From NCBI GenBank assembly GCA_017657125.1, contig JAGFNX010000369.1, positions 62,001-126,000 of the forward strand: a DNA stretch of 64,000 nt, in the 5' to 3' direction. Below, piece by piece: positions 23,701 to 35,126 of this stretch (positions within the stretch are counted from its first letter, which is position 1; each line of letters opens with the position of its first letter). Both the position numbers and the translations under genes were made by a program. The stretch comes from Scopulariopsis brevicaulis (taxonomy: Eukaryota; Ascomycota; Sordariomycetes; Microascales; Microascaceae). The notes under the pieces were generated by a model. The model worked only from the letters and a program-made list of their open reading frames with translations. It had not been told where the DNA came from and made no database searches.

Positions 23701-26700
23701 CGGCCCTTATGTTCAGGTCGCCTTCCGAGAGCCCAAAGAATACCTCGTGGCCTGCGTAGGGCTTTCGGCTCGAGAAGACCATCCCGGGGACGTTACACGG
23801 CATCACCTCCATCACGGAATTCCCGAAGAGCGTAGAGTACATGGGATGTGTCTCGTACTCCTCGGGAAGACGACTCAGGGGCAGGCCGTTGACGCGGAGC
23901 TCGCCTGTTACAAGGCAGTAGTGCACGGTCAGGTCTTCGCCGCCAGGGGACCCGCTCTTTTCTATGAGCCACGTCGTATTGTGGCAGCATCCGGGTGTGA
24001 GGGCTGTGTTCCACCCTTCTCCGAGGGGATTGAATGCCACCCAGGTTTGTTGGATTGCTTTGTCGAGGGCGTCGCTCCCCTGGTACACAATGGCCTTGTA
24101 AAGGGTGTCGTTCGCCCGGACACAGAGCTGCTGCCACCTCCAGTACAGGATTGAACCCAGCGCATTCTTCCGTCCAGGGGCATAGCATTCTTGGATTGTG
24201 ATGCAGCACTCGATGAAGTCTGCCACGTCGGTCGAGGACTGGAGCGCAAGGCCGAGCACGGATTCGCCCGTGCTGAGCGTGTCCTCAGAGTTGAACGAGT
24301 CGACGCAGACAAGGGCTGTATGGGCGACTCTGGACCTGAAATGTTGCTTCTCCTCATCGACGGCGTTGTCCACTCGGCTTTTGAGGAGCTTGAGCCAGTG
24401 AAGGCCCACCTCTCGGGCCTTTGCAAGATATGCCAAGACGTCCCTTTTCAGATCATCTGAGTCACCTAATGAGAGGATGCGACGGGCAATGGCAATGTAG
24501 CAGGCCAGCTCATCAACACACTTCCAGTTACCCTCAATTCTGTCCGTCGCGCCCCGCAAACCGGCCAGCATCTTCTTCGCAAAACGCTCGCTCGTCGCCG
24601 GAATGTGATGACCATCGCGGTGCCAGTCGTCGCCCAGGCGAGGTCCAGCCTGATACATAGCCTGCAGCACAACCATGACCGTCTCCGCCTTCTTGAAGTC
24701 GACCGCGGGAGCCGTGACCTGCAGAAGGATATTCTGCCACTGGATCATGTGGCCGAGGGGGATAGAGCAGAGGGCCTTGTACTCCGTCAGGGTCAGGTGG
24801 CTCGGACACTCAGACTGAGTCGCAAGAACGGTGTTGGCCGATGGATCGTCACACCCGGAAGGAGGTCTGTGGATGAACTTCTGAATGGAGCTCGACGTGG
24901 AAGGCAATCGATATGCAGTAGATTTAGCCAGCTCGTCCCTGCCCTCCTTAACTGATAGGGCTCCCACGAAACAACCATTGGTAGAGTCATAATACCGATA
25001 ACGCCTGCCATTTTCGAAAAAGATGGATTCGACACCACGTAGCCCGGAGATCAACTTCGGTTTGTAGTGCGTCTGCACGTGAGACTTTTCCTGGGAAGCA
25101 GCCCGATCCGTGCGTCGCTGCTGGAACACGGGTCCAAGGAAGTGAAATGTCTGGAGACGTGGATACAGGACCGCAACGGGAAAGCTGAGCTGGACCGGAC
25201 GACGTCTACCCTGGAGTACGAGTATCCGAGTAAGTTGAACCGGACGAAGCTCGTTGCCTGCCGCCAGGTTGTGAACCACTTCGGGACCTGTAATTCAAAT
25301 ACCACCGTCTTGAGCGCGAGTTCGTCAGTGGGCAGGGGCCACTCGTGGATCGAGACATGCAGTTCCTGAGCGGACTTTCGGCACTCGCACTTGTAGCACG
25401 AATTGCAATGATACTCATATGGCTTCCCGTTGATATTTGTGGAAATGTACTGGCATTCCTTGGTGGCGTACTCCTTCATGTAGTGCGCGTAATACGTTTT
25501 GAGGCGGTCGTACTCTTCACTTTTGACCTGCCTCTCGTTTTTGGCATTTTCCTCGAGGAGATGACGAAGGGACTGGTGGTCGGGGGACTGGTCGAAGTAA
25601 CGGACCGCAAAGGTATCCGGCTGTGCGAAGGAGGTCCAAATGTCCTTCTTGGTGCCTCCATCCTTACGGGTCTTGATGTACTCCTCGACAGTGTACAGCC
25701 TGTCCATATGCGATCGGGAAGGAAGAAGTAGGCACTGCAGGCGCTCAATGCTGACGTCTGGGTCGTAGTCACGGAGAATGGGGCATTCTTTGCATGCGAT
25801 TTTGTCAAGAGCAGCCCAGAGCTCCATGTCCACGAGAATCATCAGGGACCACGCCTCCGGGTTGTCGGGGACGGTGTTCTCAATGCCCTCCCTGTACCGC
25901 TGCATGGCGCTCCACAGCGTCAAACAATCAGCTTCTGCATTTTGCTGATCGTGCAGCTTACGCCCGAGCCGTTGATCGAGGCTGGGCATCACGGTGTCCC
26001 ACCAAGCAGTCTGGAAGGCACTATACTGCGTGTCCGAGGCAGCCCACTCCTCGAGAGTATTGATCTCGGGAAGGGGACACCGGGGTGTGAAGGTCCCGGC
26101 CATCTTCACCCCGTGGCGCAGGGAGATGCTGCTAATGAAGTCGTCGAGTGAGGGAAGGCTCGCAAACGTGTCCTTCTCAAATTCAAGCGTTTGAAGGGCG
26201 GCAGTGTCTATCTGGGTTTCTTTGGCCTCTGATGCTTGGACGTCGTTCCAGGTCCGTTGCAGGACGTTGTCTGCCATGGCTTCGCGGACCTTGCTCTTGA
26301 CAGACTGTGGAAGCGGCTTCTCGAGCTTCAGGAGGCGCCGGGAGATCTTGGCCCTCATGATGTAGACAATGTCGCACCATTCCTTGCAGCTCGTGTCTAC
26401 CTTGAGCACCGGGGTTATCTTGGCAAGAAGATGGGCCGCGAAATGGACCATGAGGTTCTTGTATAGGCGCCGGGCCTCCTGTGGCTCCAACCCGGAGCGG
26501 AAAAATATCAACTGGATAGACACCCTGACGAGAAGCCACAGCGATGACCTGCGCCAAGGAATAAGGCAACTTTTCCACAGAACCTCGTCGCGCGTATGCT
26601 TCTCAATGCTGGAAACCTTAATAGCCTGGCCAAGAGGCAGCATGAAAGCCGTCAACAGCTCCGTCACCATCTTCGGGCTAGCCGTATCGCGCGTCTCTTC

Positions 26701-27366
26701 GTGCTCCTGTCCCGCTTTCTTGGACGAGGGAAGCGTGTCGGGAGCGACTTGGCCGCTCATGCTCTCAAGGGTGCGAGCGAGCGTTTTGATGAACGCAGGC
26801 TCGACCTTGGTGAGTGGTATGCTGATGGCGATGCCTGGGAACTGGCGGCGGAGACGGCCCTGGGTGCCGGTGACGGCGTAGGTCTGGGGCGAGAGCTCGA
26901 AAGTTTCAACGCGGAGGGTGTCCTCGTGGCGGTATATGAGGAGCCCGGCGTTTTGGGCCGTGACCTTGATCGGAATGGGACGGGTCGGACCTGGGGTTAC
27001 TTGCCAGTCAGCCCCCTTGGACTCATTTGTCTCGTCGCTGGCTTCCTTACCGTTCCCGGAGACCTCTTTTGTCAGGACTGTCTCGAGATTGTCCATTCGA
27101 ACCGTGGCACCACCATCAGCAGTCGCAAAGTGGTGGACGCGTAACAAATTCGACACGCCATAGATGGCCGCATCGATGGCGTGGAAGTTGCCATCCGAAT
27201 CATCGTCGTAGGCAGTTTTGAATGTAACCAGCGCCTCAAGTGCCTGTTTGACGAGATGCTTCTCGAAGGTGCCTCTGGTGTCGTCCGCCTGTGGCAGCTT
27301 GGGTGGCAGAAAGACATGGTTAACCAGGTACATCCACCCACGGTTTTTCTGCGAGCAGGACGCCAT
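17723..27366 (-). CDS. giant DUF3638/DUF3645 protein, putative P-loop ATPase
   Basis: A very large cytosolic protein of a family often labelled ubiquitinyl hydrolase in databases, with no proven biochemical role that I know of. Exons 25241-27366, 19078-25184 and 17723-19017 give about 3,175 residues, the usual length. The intron 19018-19077 is clear and restores LMQGCMRMRKLG. The join near 25.2 kb is uncertain: a 56-bp intron at 25185-25240 with a weak GTTCAA donor keeps the frame, but a one-base shift near there would also explain it. In order: a helical N-terminal half; a Cys-rich patch (HCNSCYKCECRKS) near residue 680; DUF3638 with a Walker-A-like NMGEGKSSVIVPI and an acidic IVDESDENF; DUF3645 with VPYQAKDQPSARSEFSHPDV; then FLDEAHTRGTDLKLP and the MRMRKLGQGQ segment, which recall DEAD-like helicase/SecA motor motifs. 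The C-terminal 430 residues end at 17723. ATPase activity is inferred. Confidence 0.85.
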
Positions 27367-28079
27367 GGCAGATGAGGTTTGATGGTTCTTTTTTCAAGAC
27401 GAGATTATGCAATGTTTGGGATTGGGCTGAGGATGGAAATGGTTGAGACGGACAATAGGGGAGAGAGGAATTGAGGAGGTTGAAAATCACAATATTCGGC
27501 GAATACTTGTCCGGTCTGGAAAGGGGAGGAGTGCAATGGAAACTGTGACCAGAAAGGAATTGTCCGAGGACACAGGTAGTGAGTCCCCCCGCGGTCGAGT
27601 AGCTGCCCAAGCTGACGACCAGACAGACCAGCGGTGCCTGATTCACGTGGCGGTTGGAGTCGAGGTTTCACAAGCCTTTGGCGATTGGTTACGCGAGCCC
27701 CTCGACTTGCCTCTGGGCAGGCGACTTTCTTTCTCTCTAACGCGTCACTCTGTAATCCGCTGGGTATACCAGGGTTTCAATGAAGCCTTATAACGCCGAT
27801 TACTGTCCTGGCTTGACGTCTCATACATATGCCTACCGGCGTTGCTATTCCAGGCCAGTCTATCAAGTCTGGCATGCCCTGACCCTCTGAGCGCAACAAC
27901 AGCAGGTTCTCAACACAAAGGCAACAGTCCTGACGCCGTTACTTGTTTTTCTTTCACATTCCCACATCATAAAATATTATATTGGATATTGTGTCCTCCC
28001 GACTGAGATACGGCTGGTTCCTGAGAGGAGCCATAAATGGACCTAGCCTCCCGTGTCCGCATCTCGGGACTATTCTGCG

Positions 28080-28391
28080 TCAGAGCCCCCGGAGCTCGAA
28101 GCATTTCAAGCTATGTTCTGCCTCCTGCGCACGAGCGTCTAACCTTTCGATGTGAGGCAAAATCGCGTGAACGTCGGAATGTGGGTATAGGTACCCATAT
28201 TTCGGTCCCGCATCGAAAATATGTAATAAGTGCTCTTGGAACTTTGTTCTTGGCTCTTCAATATTACCTCGACCTGCTCGTTCGCACTCGTCCGGCTCCC
28301 TGAAAGAGGGGGTGGGCACGCCGTAACAGTTTCCTTTTCTCTTAATAGCAAGCCTTATCCCAGAGGAAATAGCGACAGTGGTACGTCTCAC
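28080..28391 (-). pseudogene. possible gene remnant, family unknown
   Basis: A 103-codon open frame whose second half has the look of a real soluble protein (EEPRTKFQEHLLHIFDAGPK, then YLYPHSDVHAILPHIERLDA). No partner exons were found on either side. I do not recognise it; it may be a fragment left by rearrangement, or chance. Confidence 0.22.
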
Positions 28392-28789
28392 GGTTTAAGT
28401 CTCCTGTATCTTAAGCCCAACTCCGCTGCAACTACTCCATTACTACTTTTCGGATCTAGCCGGGGGCCACTTTCCGTCCGACCACGTCGTTTGGGGCCTC
28501 TGTCATGTTCATCCGCAGTTATCTACATGAGATTAACCGACGGAACCATACGAATGCGGCAAAAGGGCATCTGCGCAAGCGAGGGGCGACCTCTCACAAA
28601 CCACTTGTAGCAATGGGGCTTTCACTCCACCCAAGGTGTTACTCTACGGAGGGCCCGAGCTGCCCTTCGGCGACTCGTCGGCATGGAGTAGATCGAGCCT
28701 GATCATTAGTTTATTACATTGGAGGACCGAGAGTTCGAGCCTCAGATGATGGTATTTCGCGTTTATACACGCGGGGCCGTCACCTGCAG

Positions 28790-29040
28790 GGAAGCCACGG
28801 TCTACTTTATGCAGGGAATATACACAAGGGACACGTTCATATAGGTTAACTCGTCTGTTAGCACGAGCGTGAGGTAGATTGGAACTTGGTTACCTAGACC
28901 ATAGAAGCTCAAAGTACGTTTTGGGTGCAAACCCGATTACATGTAGTGACATACGGCTGTTAAAATTCGTCATGTAATACCTATTTCATGGTGGCCATGG
29001 TGGCCATGTTCGCCCAAAAACATTCACCGAACGCCATCTG
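28790..29040. repeat. duplicated 3' flank of methyltransferase copy A
   Basis: Matches 45,190-45,490 downstream of copy B in order and orientation (for example the ggtagattggaac / ggtggattggaac, gatacggctgtt / catacggctgtt and cgtcat-ta-acctatt stretches). Shows that the duplication included sequence beyond the coding region. Confidence 0.6.
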
Positions 29041-29048
29041 GTCGTCCT

Positions 29049-30790
29049 TTAGGGGCGAGCATTACTTCTGGCTGCATTGTCATTCCCTGGTTCAGCAGCA
29101 TTTGCAGCAGTAGCGCCGTTTCCGGGGGCAACGTCATTCCCAGGTGTAGCATCGTTTCCCGGCACAGCGGCATCCTCTGGGACAGTGTCACCCTGAGCCT
29201 CAGTCCTGGGCGGATTCCCTGGCTTCCGGCCATAAACCACGTAACTAGCCCAACGTCAGCTCCACGGATTATTCCTCAGCGCCGGTAGTGGAAATCAAGG
29301 AAAAACCGACTCACATGGGAATATAGGCATGCACTCTCCGGTCCTTGATCGACTCCCTAACCTGTGCGGAAAACACCAGTACCTCCTCCCTCGACCACCC
29401 TAGGAACCGCGTAAAGAGCGCCATGAGCAGGCCCTCGACCCCACCATCTAGGTTCTCCAGCACCCACGCGCCGATCTGCTTATAGTACGGGTCCTTGGGC
29501 CAAGTGTTAATCGGCCACTTGAAGCGCCTCTCTACGATGTCGACGAAGCCCGCGCGTTGGAGGAAGTCCCTATACTCCGGCGCCAGGGTCATAGGCCGGC
29601 CACCGACCTTCGCAGCCTCCCCTGCGAGAAAAGACGAGCGGTGGACTGGGTGTTCCGGAGTCAGCGTGCCGTCGTCAGACTCATATGGGACGGAAAAGTC
29701 CTGCATCTCAAGGTAGCCGCCGGGTTCGAGGTTTCTATACGGTATTATTAGCCGGACGTCTATAAGTGGCATGATATTATTATGAGGGGACGTTACGCGT
29801 AGGACTTTTTCACAAATCCTTCCATATCCTCAAAACAGCCTGCGCTACCGCGGGACATGATAAGATCAAAGGGGCGGGTCCACGTCCAGTCCTTCTCGAG
29901 GTCGTCAAGCTCGAACGAGCAGTTTTGTGGGACTCTAGCATTCCGTCAGCATGCTTATGACACAGTATAAAGCGACAGGGTGGGTACCTACAGGGAAGGC
30001 TGGATAGGGCTCAAGTCGACGCCAATAACCTATCCCTTATAAGACTGGCAGCCTGGACTTGACTACGAGTGGTACTGACCTCTGACTCTGGATGCTGGTC
30101 GGCTGGTGTCAAATCGAATTAGCACTAGCCGTTCCCAATCCTAGGTAGGTTACAGCCTCATACCATACTCAATGGCCCATATTCCAGTCCCCGTCCCTGC
30201 GTCAAGAACGCGCTTTGCGCCTTCATTGATCTTGGGTGAGAGCCCGAGCTCGCCACAGAGCGTGAGGAGCCACAAGTTATGCGTCAATTCTAGCGCCAAT
30301 CACTGTCAGACGGTGATACGTACAGGGGTTTTGGGACCTACCAAGGCGCTCGTTCTCCCTCTCGTCATTCGGGAGATAGTACTCTGCCAAGTTCAAGTCA
30401 GCTTCTGTTGCAGGCCGGCTAGTGAGGAGCAGCGAGAGAGGGGGGGGAAAGGGGGGGAGGGGACTTGCTTCCGCCGCTCATGGAGTGGTAAGTCCGCCCA
30501 TTCTCCTCCTGAAACTTCAACACGCTCGAGCGCAGGGACGTCAGGCCCGCGGTCGTGGCCTGTAAAGCCCGAGTCAGCTCCCAGAAAGCGGATAGAGCAA
30601 CGGCGGTGGGACTGATTTCAACCATTGAGACGCGAGAGGGAACGTACGGTAAAGACGGCGGAGTCGCCATCCTCGACTGTGTCAGCCGCCTGTGCAACCG
30701 CATTGTCAGTACCGTTTCCTAGAGATGCATACCTTCCGTTGGGGATCATACCAGCGGCTCGTGCGGTTCTTCGACAGGGATAGAAGCCAT
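29049..30790 (-). CDS. LaeA-like SAM-dependent methyltransferase, copy A
   Basis: Class I methyltransferase of the fungal LaeA/TAM family; substrate unknown. Ten exons read on the minus strand close in frame to 384 residues. After splicing the protein starts MASIPVEEPHEPL, has an acidic GDSAVFT stretch, the HSMSGG-KYYLPNDERENERL helix region, SAM motif I VLDAGTGTGIWAIEY, post-motif VIGVDLSPIQPS, then FELDDLEKDWTWTRPFD, NLEPGGYLEMQDF and the C-terminal YVVYGRKPGNPP block. Exon 6 is only 23 nt (30080-30102) and exon 7 is 38 nt. The intron after SGG begins with GC (GCAAGT) instead of GT; the other four copies have GT there. The tail holds imperfect PGND repeats (PGNDATPGNDVAPGN). All family motifs are intact, so it should be functional. 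The TTATAAAA at 30943-30950, about 155 bp upstream, is a possible TATA box. Confidence 0.88.
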
Positions 30791-31389
30791 GGTTGGTGTG
30801 TTTTCGATCGTAATATGTAGGCAGCGATTCTCTGTTACAGGGGAGAGGGAAGGCCGGTACAGAGAGGGGAGGGGGTTGGGTGCAGGGGAGCAAGCAGGAG
30901 GAGACCCTTCAAATCTGACTGGAAAACACCATCCCTCGCGCGTTTTATAACCAACAACCCCAGCCGATACAGTACCATCGGACTGTTAAAGCGGAGGTGA
31001 AATACTGGCGTCCAGAAGTAGGCCGGCGAGGACCAATCCTAGCAGGAGTATCGGACATGGGCCAGGGTCAAGCGTTGCATTCCGGATTTCCCGGACATTG
31101 GATACGACATGTTGGACGTTCCCGCAGGCCAAGCCCGCACTAGTCGCAAAACGTCTCACGGAACGGGTTAGAACTAGCACCGACGGTCCGCTTCTGGGTA
31201 CCGCGGCCCTAGCGGCCGTTGTTCAATTTCTGCCCGTGTTTATTTCGGGACTTCAATCGAAGGAGGGGTGCTGCGGGTTGATATAAAGAGAAAGGCATAG
31301 AGGCTCTTACGGTAAGTCATTGATAATTTCCCCCGCTATCCGGAAAAGTAAAATATCCTAACTATAGAAATAGGATCACCGTGAAATAG
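30791..31389. repeat. duplicated 5' flank of methyltransferase copy A
   Basis: Promoter side of copy A. From about 30,890 to 31,280 it matches the 5' flank of copy B (47,270-47,660) and more weakly that of copy C: CCTTCAAA-C-GACTGG, the CATTCCGG...TCCCGGACATTGGAT segment and GGAGGGGTGCTGCGGGTTGAT recur in order. No gene seen. Confidence 0.65.
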
Positions 31390-32904
31390 AGGGGCCCTAG
31401 GTTCGAAGCCGATCCCGAAGGCCTATACGACATCCTGTATACCGTGCAGACGGTTAAGGCCTGGGGGGTATTGACTCGACGCTAGTGTTACGCTACGACG
31501 AATATACCTATAACCACGAGACTAGTAAGAGCGAGCTAAATATCGAAGAGTGTGACGGGTCTCTTGAGATCTACGTACATCGCGACGACGAAGCCTGGCA
31601 GGTCTGCGTCCACAACACGCTGCGACGCCGCCTCCTGTCCTAGATCACCGCCCCGCTTGGCACCACCGAGACGCCTGCCAGCACTTTCAAGGAGACGGCC
31701 GTGGCTATAGTAATCTCAATTTTGAACTGCCAGCTGAAGGCCCTCCATATTCGCGATCCTCGGGGACAACGGCGCCCTATTAGTAGACGAGGTCCGGGAG
31801 CTGCCACTCGCGGTGCCCGAAGCGATCAGTCCACCTGCGACGCCAACTAGGGACGAGTATCTCTCTGCGGAGTTAGGAGGCGAAGCGTCCTTGGCCATAG
31901 TCATACCGTAGCGACGTCTCTCATCACCAGAGAACGGCGACGCCAGTTATGCGACGCCACTAACAAATCCGGGAGGCTGTGACTCTGACTCTGATGGATC
32001 CGGGACCATTCTATCGCTCAGTAGGCGTTTGTCGTCGGCAGGATCGAGTGGATTCCAGGCGACCTACGAGCGGCTTCTAAAGCCAGCAGTCGTCATGGCG
32101 GAGAGGATGCCCCGGAGGGACTTTACGGCGTGGCAGATGTTGCAGATGCGTTGGAAAACCTGTCCCTCCAAGATGATGATGTTTCCACCAGTACGTCTTC
32201 CACGTATTACCTCTCGGCAATTCAGAGTCGGCACGTCCATATCGAGGCAGCCGGAGAGCTCTTCGTAAGTTCAACAGCTACCAATCCCGACCACGTAGTG
32301 CCATAAGCGTGCGTGGATTTAACTTTAATTTCTCGCAGGTATTCATCCTCCTTTCCAGTCTCAATCCCAGCCTCCAGTCCTTCGGGCGGGAAAACTGGCA
32401 GAGCACGATCCGTTACCACGCCGCCGCTTACCCTAAGTTTAGGGCCCTGACGAACTGGACCGGGCGAGAGATCTCCTACATTGTGTATGATGATGCGTCC
32501 GGGGTGCTCACTCGGCTTTTTATGACCAAGGGGCATTTGTTACATGAATAGGCACGCGAGACGCCAAGGTACTATATCGAGGTTAAGAGCACACTGGAGC
32601 TGTGGGACATGGGACACACTGTTCTACGTCAGCCACGGCCAGTGAGTCCGCAGTCCAGGAATCACAGGACATTGCCTGGAACATTACTTATATTCTTCTT
32701 CTTAAGGTAGATGCGTATAATTACGAAAGGCTCCTCAGGGTGCAAAAATGAAGATGCGATCTACGTCATAATCCGTTTCTTCAATCTAGGCACGGAGTCG
32801 ACGAGGCTGAGGATATACGTGCATCCTGAAAACAAACGGAGGACGGGAAAGTTGAAGTTTGTGACGGACGCGAAGTACACGATGATTCCCGGTGAGGTAA
32901 ATTG
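31390..32904 (+). pseudogene. decayed C-terminal part of a DUF3883 (NO VEIN-type) protein gene
   Basis: Remains of a large fungal protein that normally joins an HSP90/histidine-kinase-like ATPase to a C-terminal DUF3883 domain. Recognisable pieces in order: EADPEGLYDILYTVQTVKAW, LRYDEYTYNHETSKSELNI with EIYVHRDDEAWQVCVHNTL, FGRENWQSTIRYHAAAYP with GREISYIVYDDASGVLT, then the DUF3883 core TPRYYIEVKSTLELWD, FYVSHGQ in a shifted frame, and the end FNLGTESTRLRIYVHPENK to IPGEVN. Several stops interrupt it; at least two sit where Trp or Gln codons are expected (TAG for TGG or CAG), which are C-to-T type changes. The N-terminal ATPase part is absent here. Such proteins are associated with genome defence in fungi; that role is not shown by this fragment. 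Confidence 0.6.
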
Positions 32905-33049
32905 AACAAAATATGTATGGGCTGTTCTAGTTAGTTTACTCGCCTTGGTCTCGTTAGTTGTACAGTACTTGAGTGCAAACATGGCATATATTATAAACTG
33001 TGACACTGAGATAACTGCTATACCACTCTAAAAGTCGACTAGTCTCATA

Positions 33050-34470
33050 TCAAGGCTTGCTGTTGTCCCCGACAAGACCGTTCCCAATCCTCCGTACGAC
33101 AAGCCACGCCGGTGGGATAGAAATGGCCCAGAGCGCGAAATTGAAGTAGGCGCCGCCAATTGCGGCGAAGATCGGAATGGAGCTCAGGCCATAGCTGACC
33201 GCCTGCCACGCCGACTCGGTCGCACGAAGCAGGGCCGAGAGCCGGATCGTCTCTTGGGAGCTGCTCGAGAGCTGGCCGATGAGGAAGAAGGCAAAGTTGT
33301 AGTTGAGCTGGAAGCCGGCAACGAGGAAAACAAAAACACCAAAGGCGCGCCCGAAGCCCGGGTCTGCCCAGTCGTACGCCGGGCCCGTCCTGTTGAACTC
33401 GGTGACGTTGACAGTCAGCCACAGCCACCATGCGCCTTGAAGTGTCATGATAACGACGAAGGCCCACCGCGCGCGCTTCGCGATGGTGATTTTGTTTTGG
33501 TCCAGCCAGACGCCGAGGAGATTCCCGCAGACAACGGCCACGATGCCGGAAATGAAGGAGGCGAGGGCCCTCGCGCGGACGCTGAACCAGAGCGCGTTGT
33601 AGCTGAAGAAGACGGACTCGGCGAATACGGCCTGGCCAATCCAGAGGACCAGCAGAAGGAACTCCTTCCGGAGGAACACGCGCGTCGTCGCCAGAAACTC
33701 CTTCAGCGGGTGGTCGAAGATGGCCATATCGACATTGACTTTACTCGATCGCTGAACCTTGGACGGATGCGTCAGGAGCATCGCGACGAGAAATCCCACG
33801 GCCTGGAGAGCGATGAAGATGAGGTAGACCACGTAGGATACACTCCCCACGTCGTTCCGATCCACGTTCAGACCGAGGTTAATCGCGCCCCCCAATATCT
33901 GCCCCAGCCGCGTATACGTCAACCAATACGCTACCATACGCCCCCTATTCTTCGGCTCCGGATAAACGATCGCAATAGCCGCCTCTGTCGCCCAGAATAT
34001 CCCCGCACTAACACCACAGAACGCCGCCCCAAAGATCACCAGCCACTCGACCCCGTACCTGACATTCAGATATAGACCCGCGCTGTACACAGGGTACCCC
34101 AGCGTGCCGATGACCAGCGCACCCTTTATGCCGACGTAGCGGACGAGACCGGAGGTAAGCCAGCAGGAGACGACCATGAGGCTAAAGGTGAGCGCGTTGC
34201 CGGTGTTGACGAGGTAGGGCTTCTGGGCGCCACCCGCGCCGAGGGAGTTCATGGCGCCCCATAGGCCCGGGGCGGCGAAGGAGCAGAGACCGAGGATTGT
34301 CGCGTTATAGAAGGGCGTGCGGTACCATTTTCGCTCTGCCCTGGTTAGTGCTGTCGTCGAGGGTTGGACGCGGTTTCGTGGTGTGGGTGGGTGGGCTTAC
34401 TCTCGTGGGTTTCGGGGATAGGGGTGACCTCCCCGCTCGTTTCATCCACGGACAGCTTGTCGGTCGCCAT
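33050..34470 (-). CDS. UNC93-like / DUF895 MFS membrane protein
   Basis: Integral membrane protein of the UNC93-like branch of the major facilitator superfamily; substrate unknown. Two exons (34401-34470, 33050-34350) with a 50-bp intron close in frame to 456 residues. The acceptor at GACAG was chosen over the nearer AACCAG because only the first keeps frame. A short polar N-terminus (MATDKLSVDETSGEVTPIPE) leads into RKWYRTPFYNATILGLCSFA, the typical first helix of fungal UNC93-like proteins, and LWGAMNSLGAGG; about eleven or twelve hydrophobic helices follow. The NRGRMVAYWLTYTRLGQILG segment is the family's conserved second-helix-pair region. It lies upstream of two FMN monooxygenases on the same strand and might move their substrate or product; this is inferred from position only. 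Confidence 0.85.
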
Positions 34471-35126
34471 TTTCACTGCTCGATCCGCAAACTGTCGCTA
34501 TCAGTCAATCCTTTGCAGGTCTGGAGAGTTCGAGAGCTCTATCGCGTGGGCGTTTCTATATGAACAAGGAACTTTGACGCACGCCATAACCTGCTGCACA
34601 TGCCGCTGACGCCATTGCATCCCGGTCACTCGGAATTTCTTGGGATTCGATAGCGCCGTCCCAGAGCGCTCACTCTCCAAATTTCCCTGACGTTATCTTG
34701 AATAGTAATCATTGGTGCCGCGTGGTTACGCCGGCTATCGGTATTGCGTGATACACCCGCCGACGAACACAATGCGTACAGGGATGTGACGTGAGCGTCA
34801 AACTCCCTACGGATCCGCGATCGGAGGATCTTTCCGGCAGTTAGACGCGCATTGTACTGTACATGTGGCCTGAGGAAAGGCTGAGTTATACGTTTGTTTT
34901 TTCTTTCCTTTTCTTTTTTCCTTTTTTGTTTTTAAATTTCTTTTTCTTCATAGTTACGAGTTGGCATCTCGTCGCCCGTATCATACTCAGTCTGTAGGGA
35001 TGGGAGTCGCAGCGGCTTAGAGAACGAGCAAGCGGGTTGTTTACGGAATTTGCATTGATTGATTGGACAATTCTGTGGGATAGATGGTGCGATTAGAAGT
35101 GCATAAAGTCTCGTGATTTAGAACGC
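34471..35126. other. intergenic with T-rich tract
   Basis: Promoter side of the UNC93-like gene and 3' flank of the first FMN monooxygenase. Apart from the T/C-rich tract listed separately, nothing is recognised. Confidence 0.45.
34892..34949. repeat. T-rich polypyrimidine tract
   Basis: Low-complexity run of T with scattered C and few purines, about 58 bp. No flanking repeats or gene. Confidence 0.6.

Larger units (their letters stand above)
27367..29048. other. intergenic, promoter of the giant gene and 3' flank of methyltransferase copy A
   Basis: About 1.7 kb. The part next to 27366 should hold the giant gene's promoter. One weak protein-like frame at 28080-28391 is listed separately. 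From about 28,790 the sequence matches the 3' flank of methyltransferase copy B and belongs to the duplication. Confidence 0.45.

Noticed and set aside
28680..28765. tRNA-like segment with a TTCGAGC loop
   Set aside because: The putative T-stem pairs over only three bases and no acceptor, D or anticodon stem could be formed.
33254..34075. 273-codon plus-strand open frame
   Set aside because: Antisense to the UNC93-like membrane protein, hydrophilic mirror of a hydrophobic gene.
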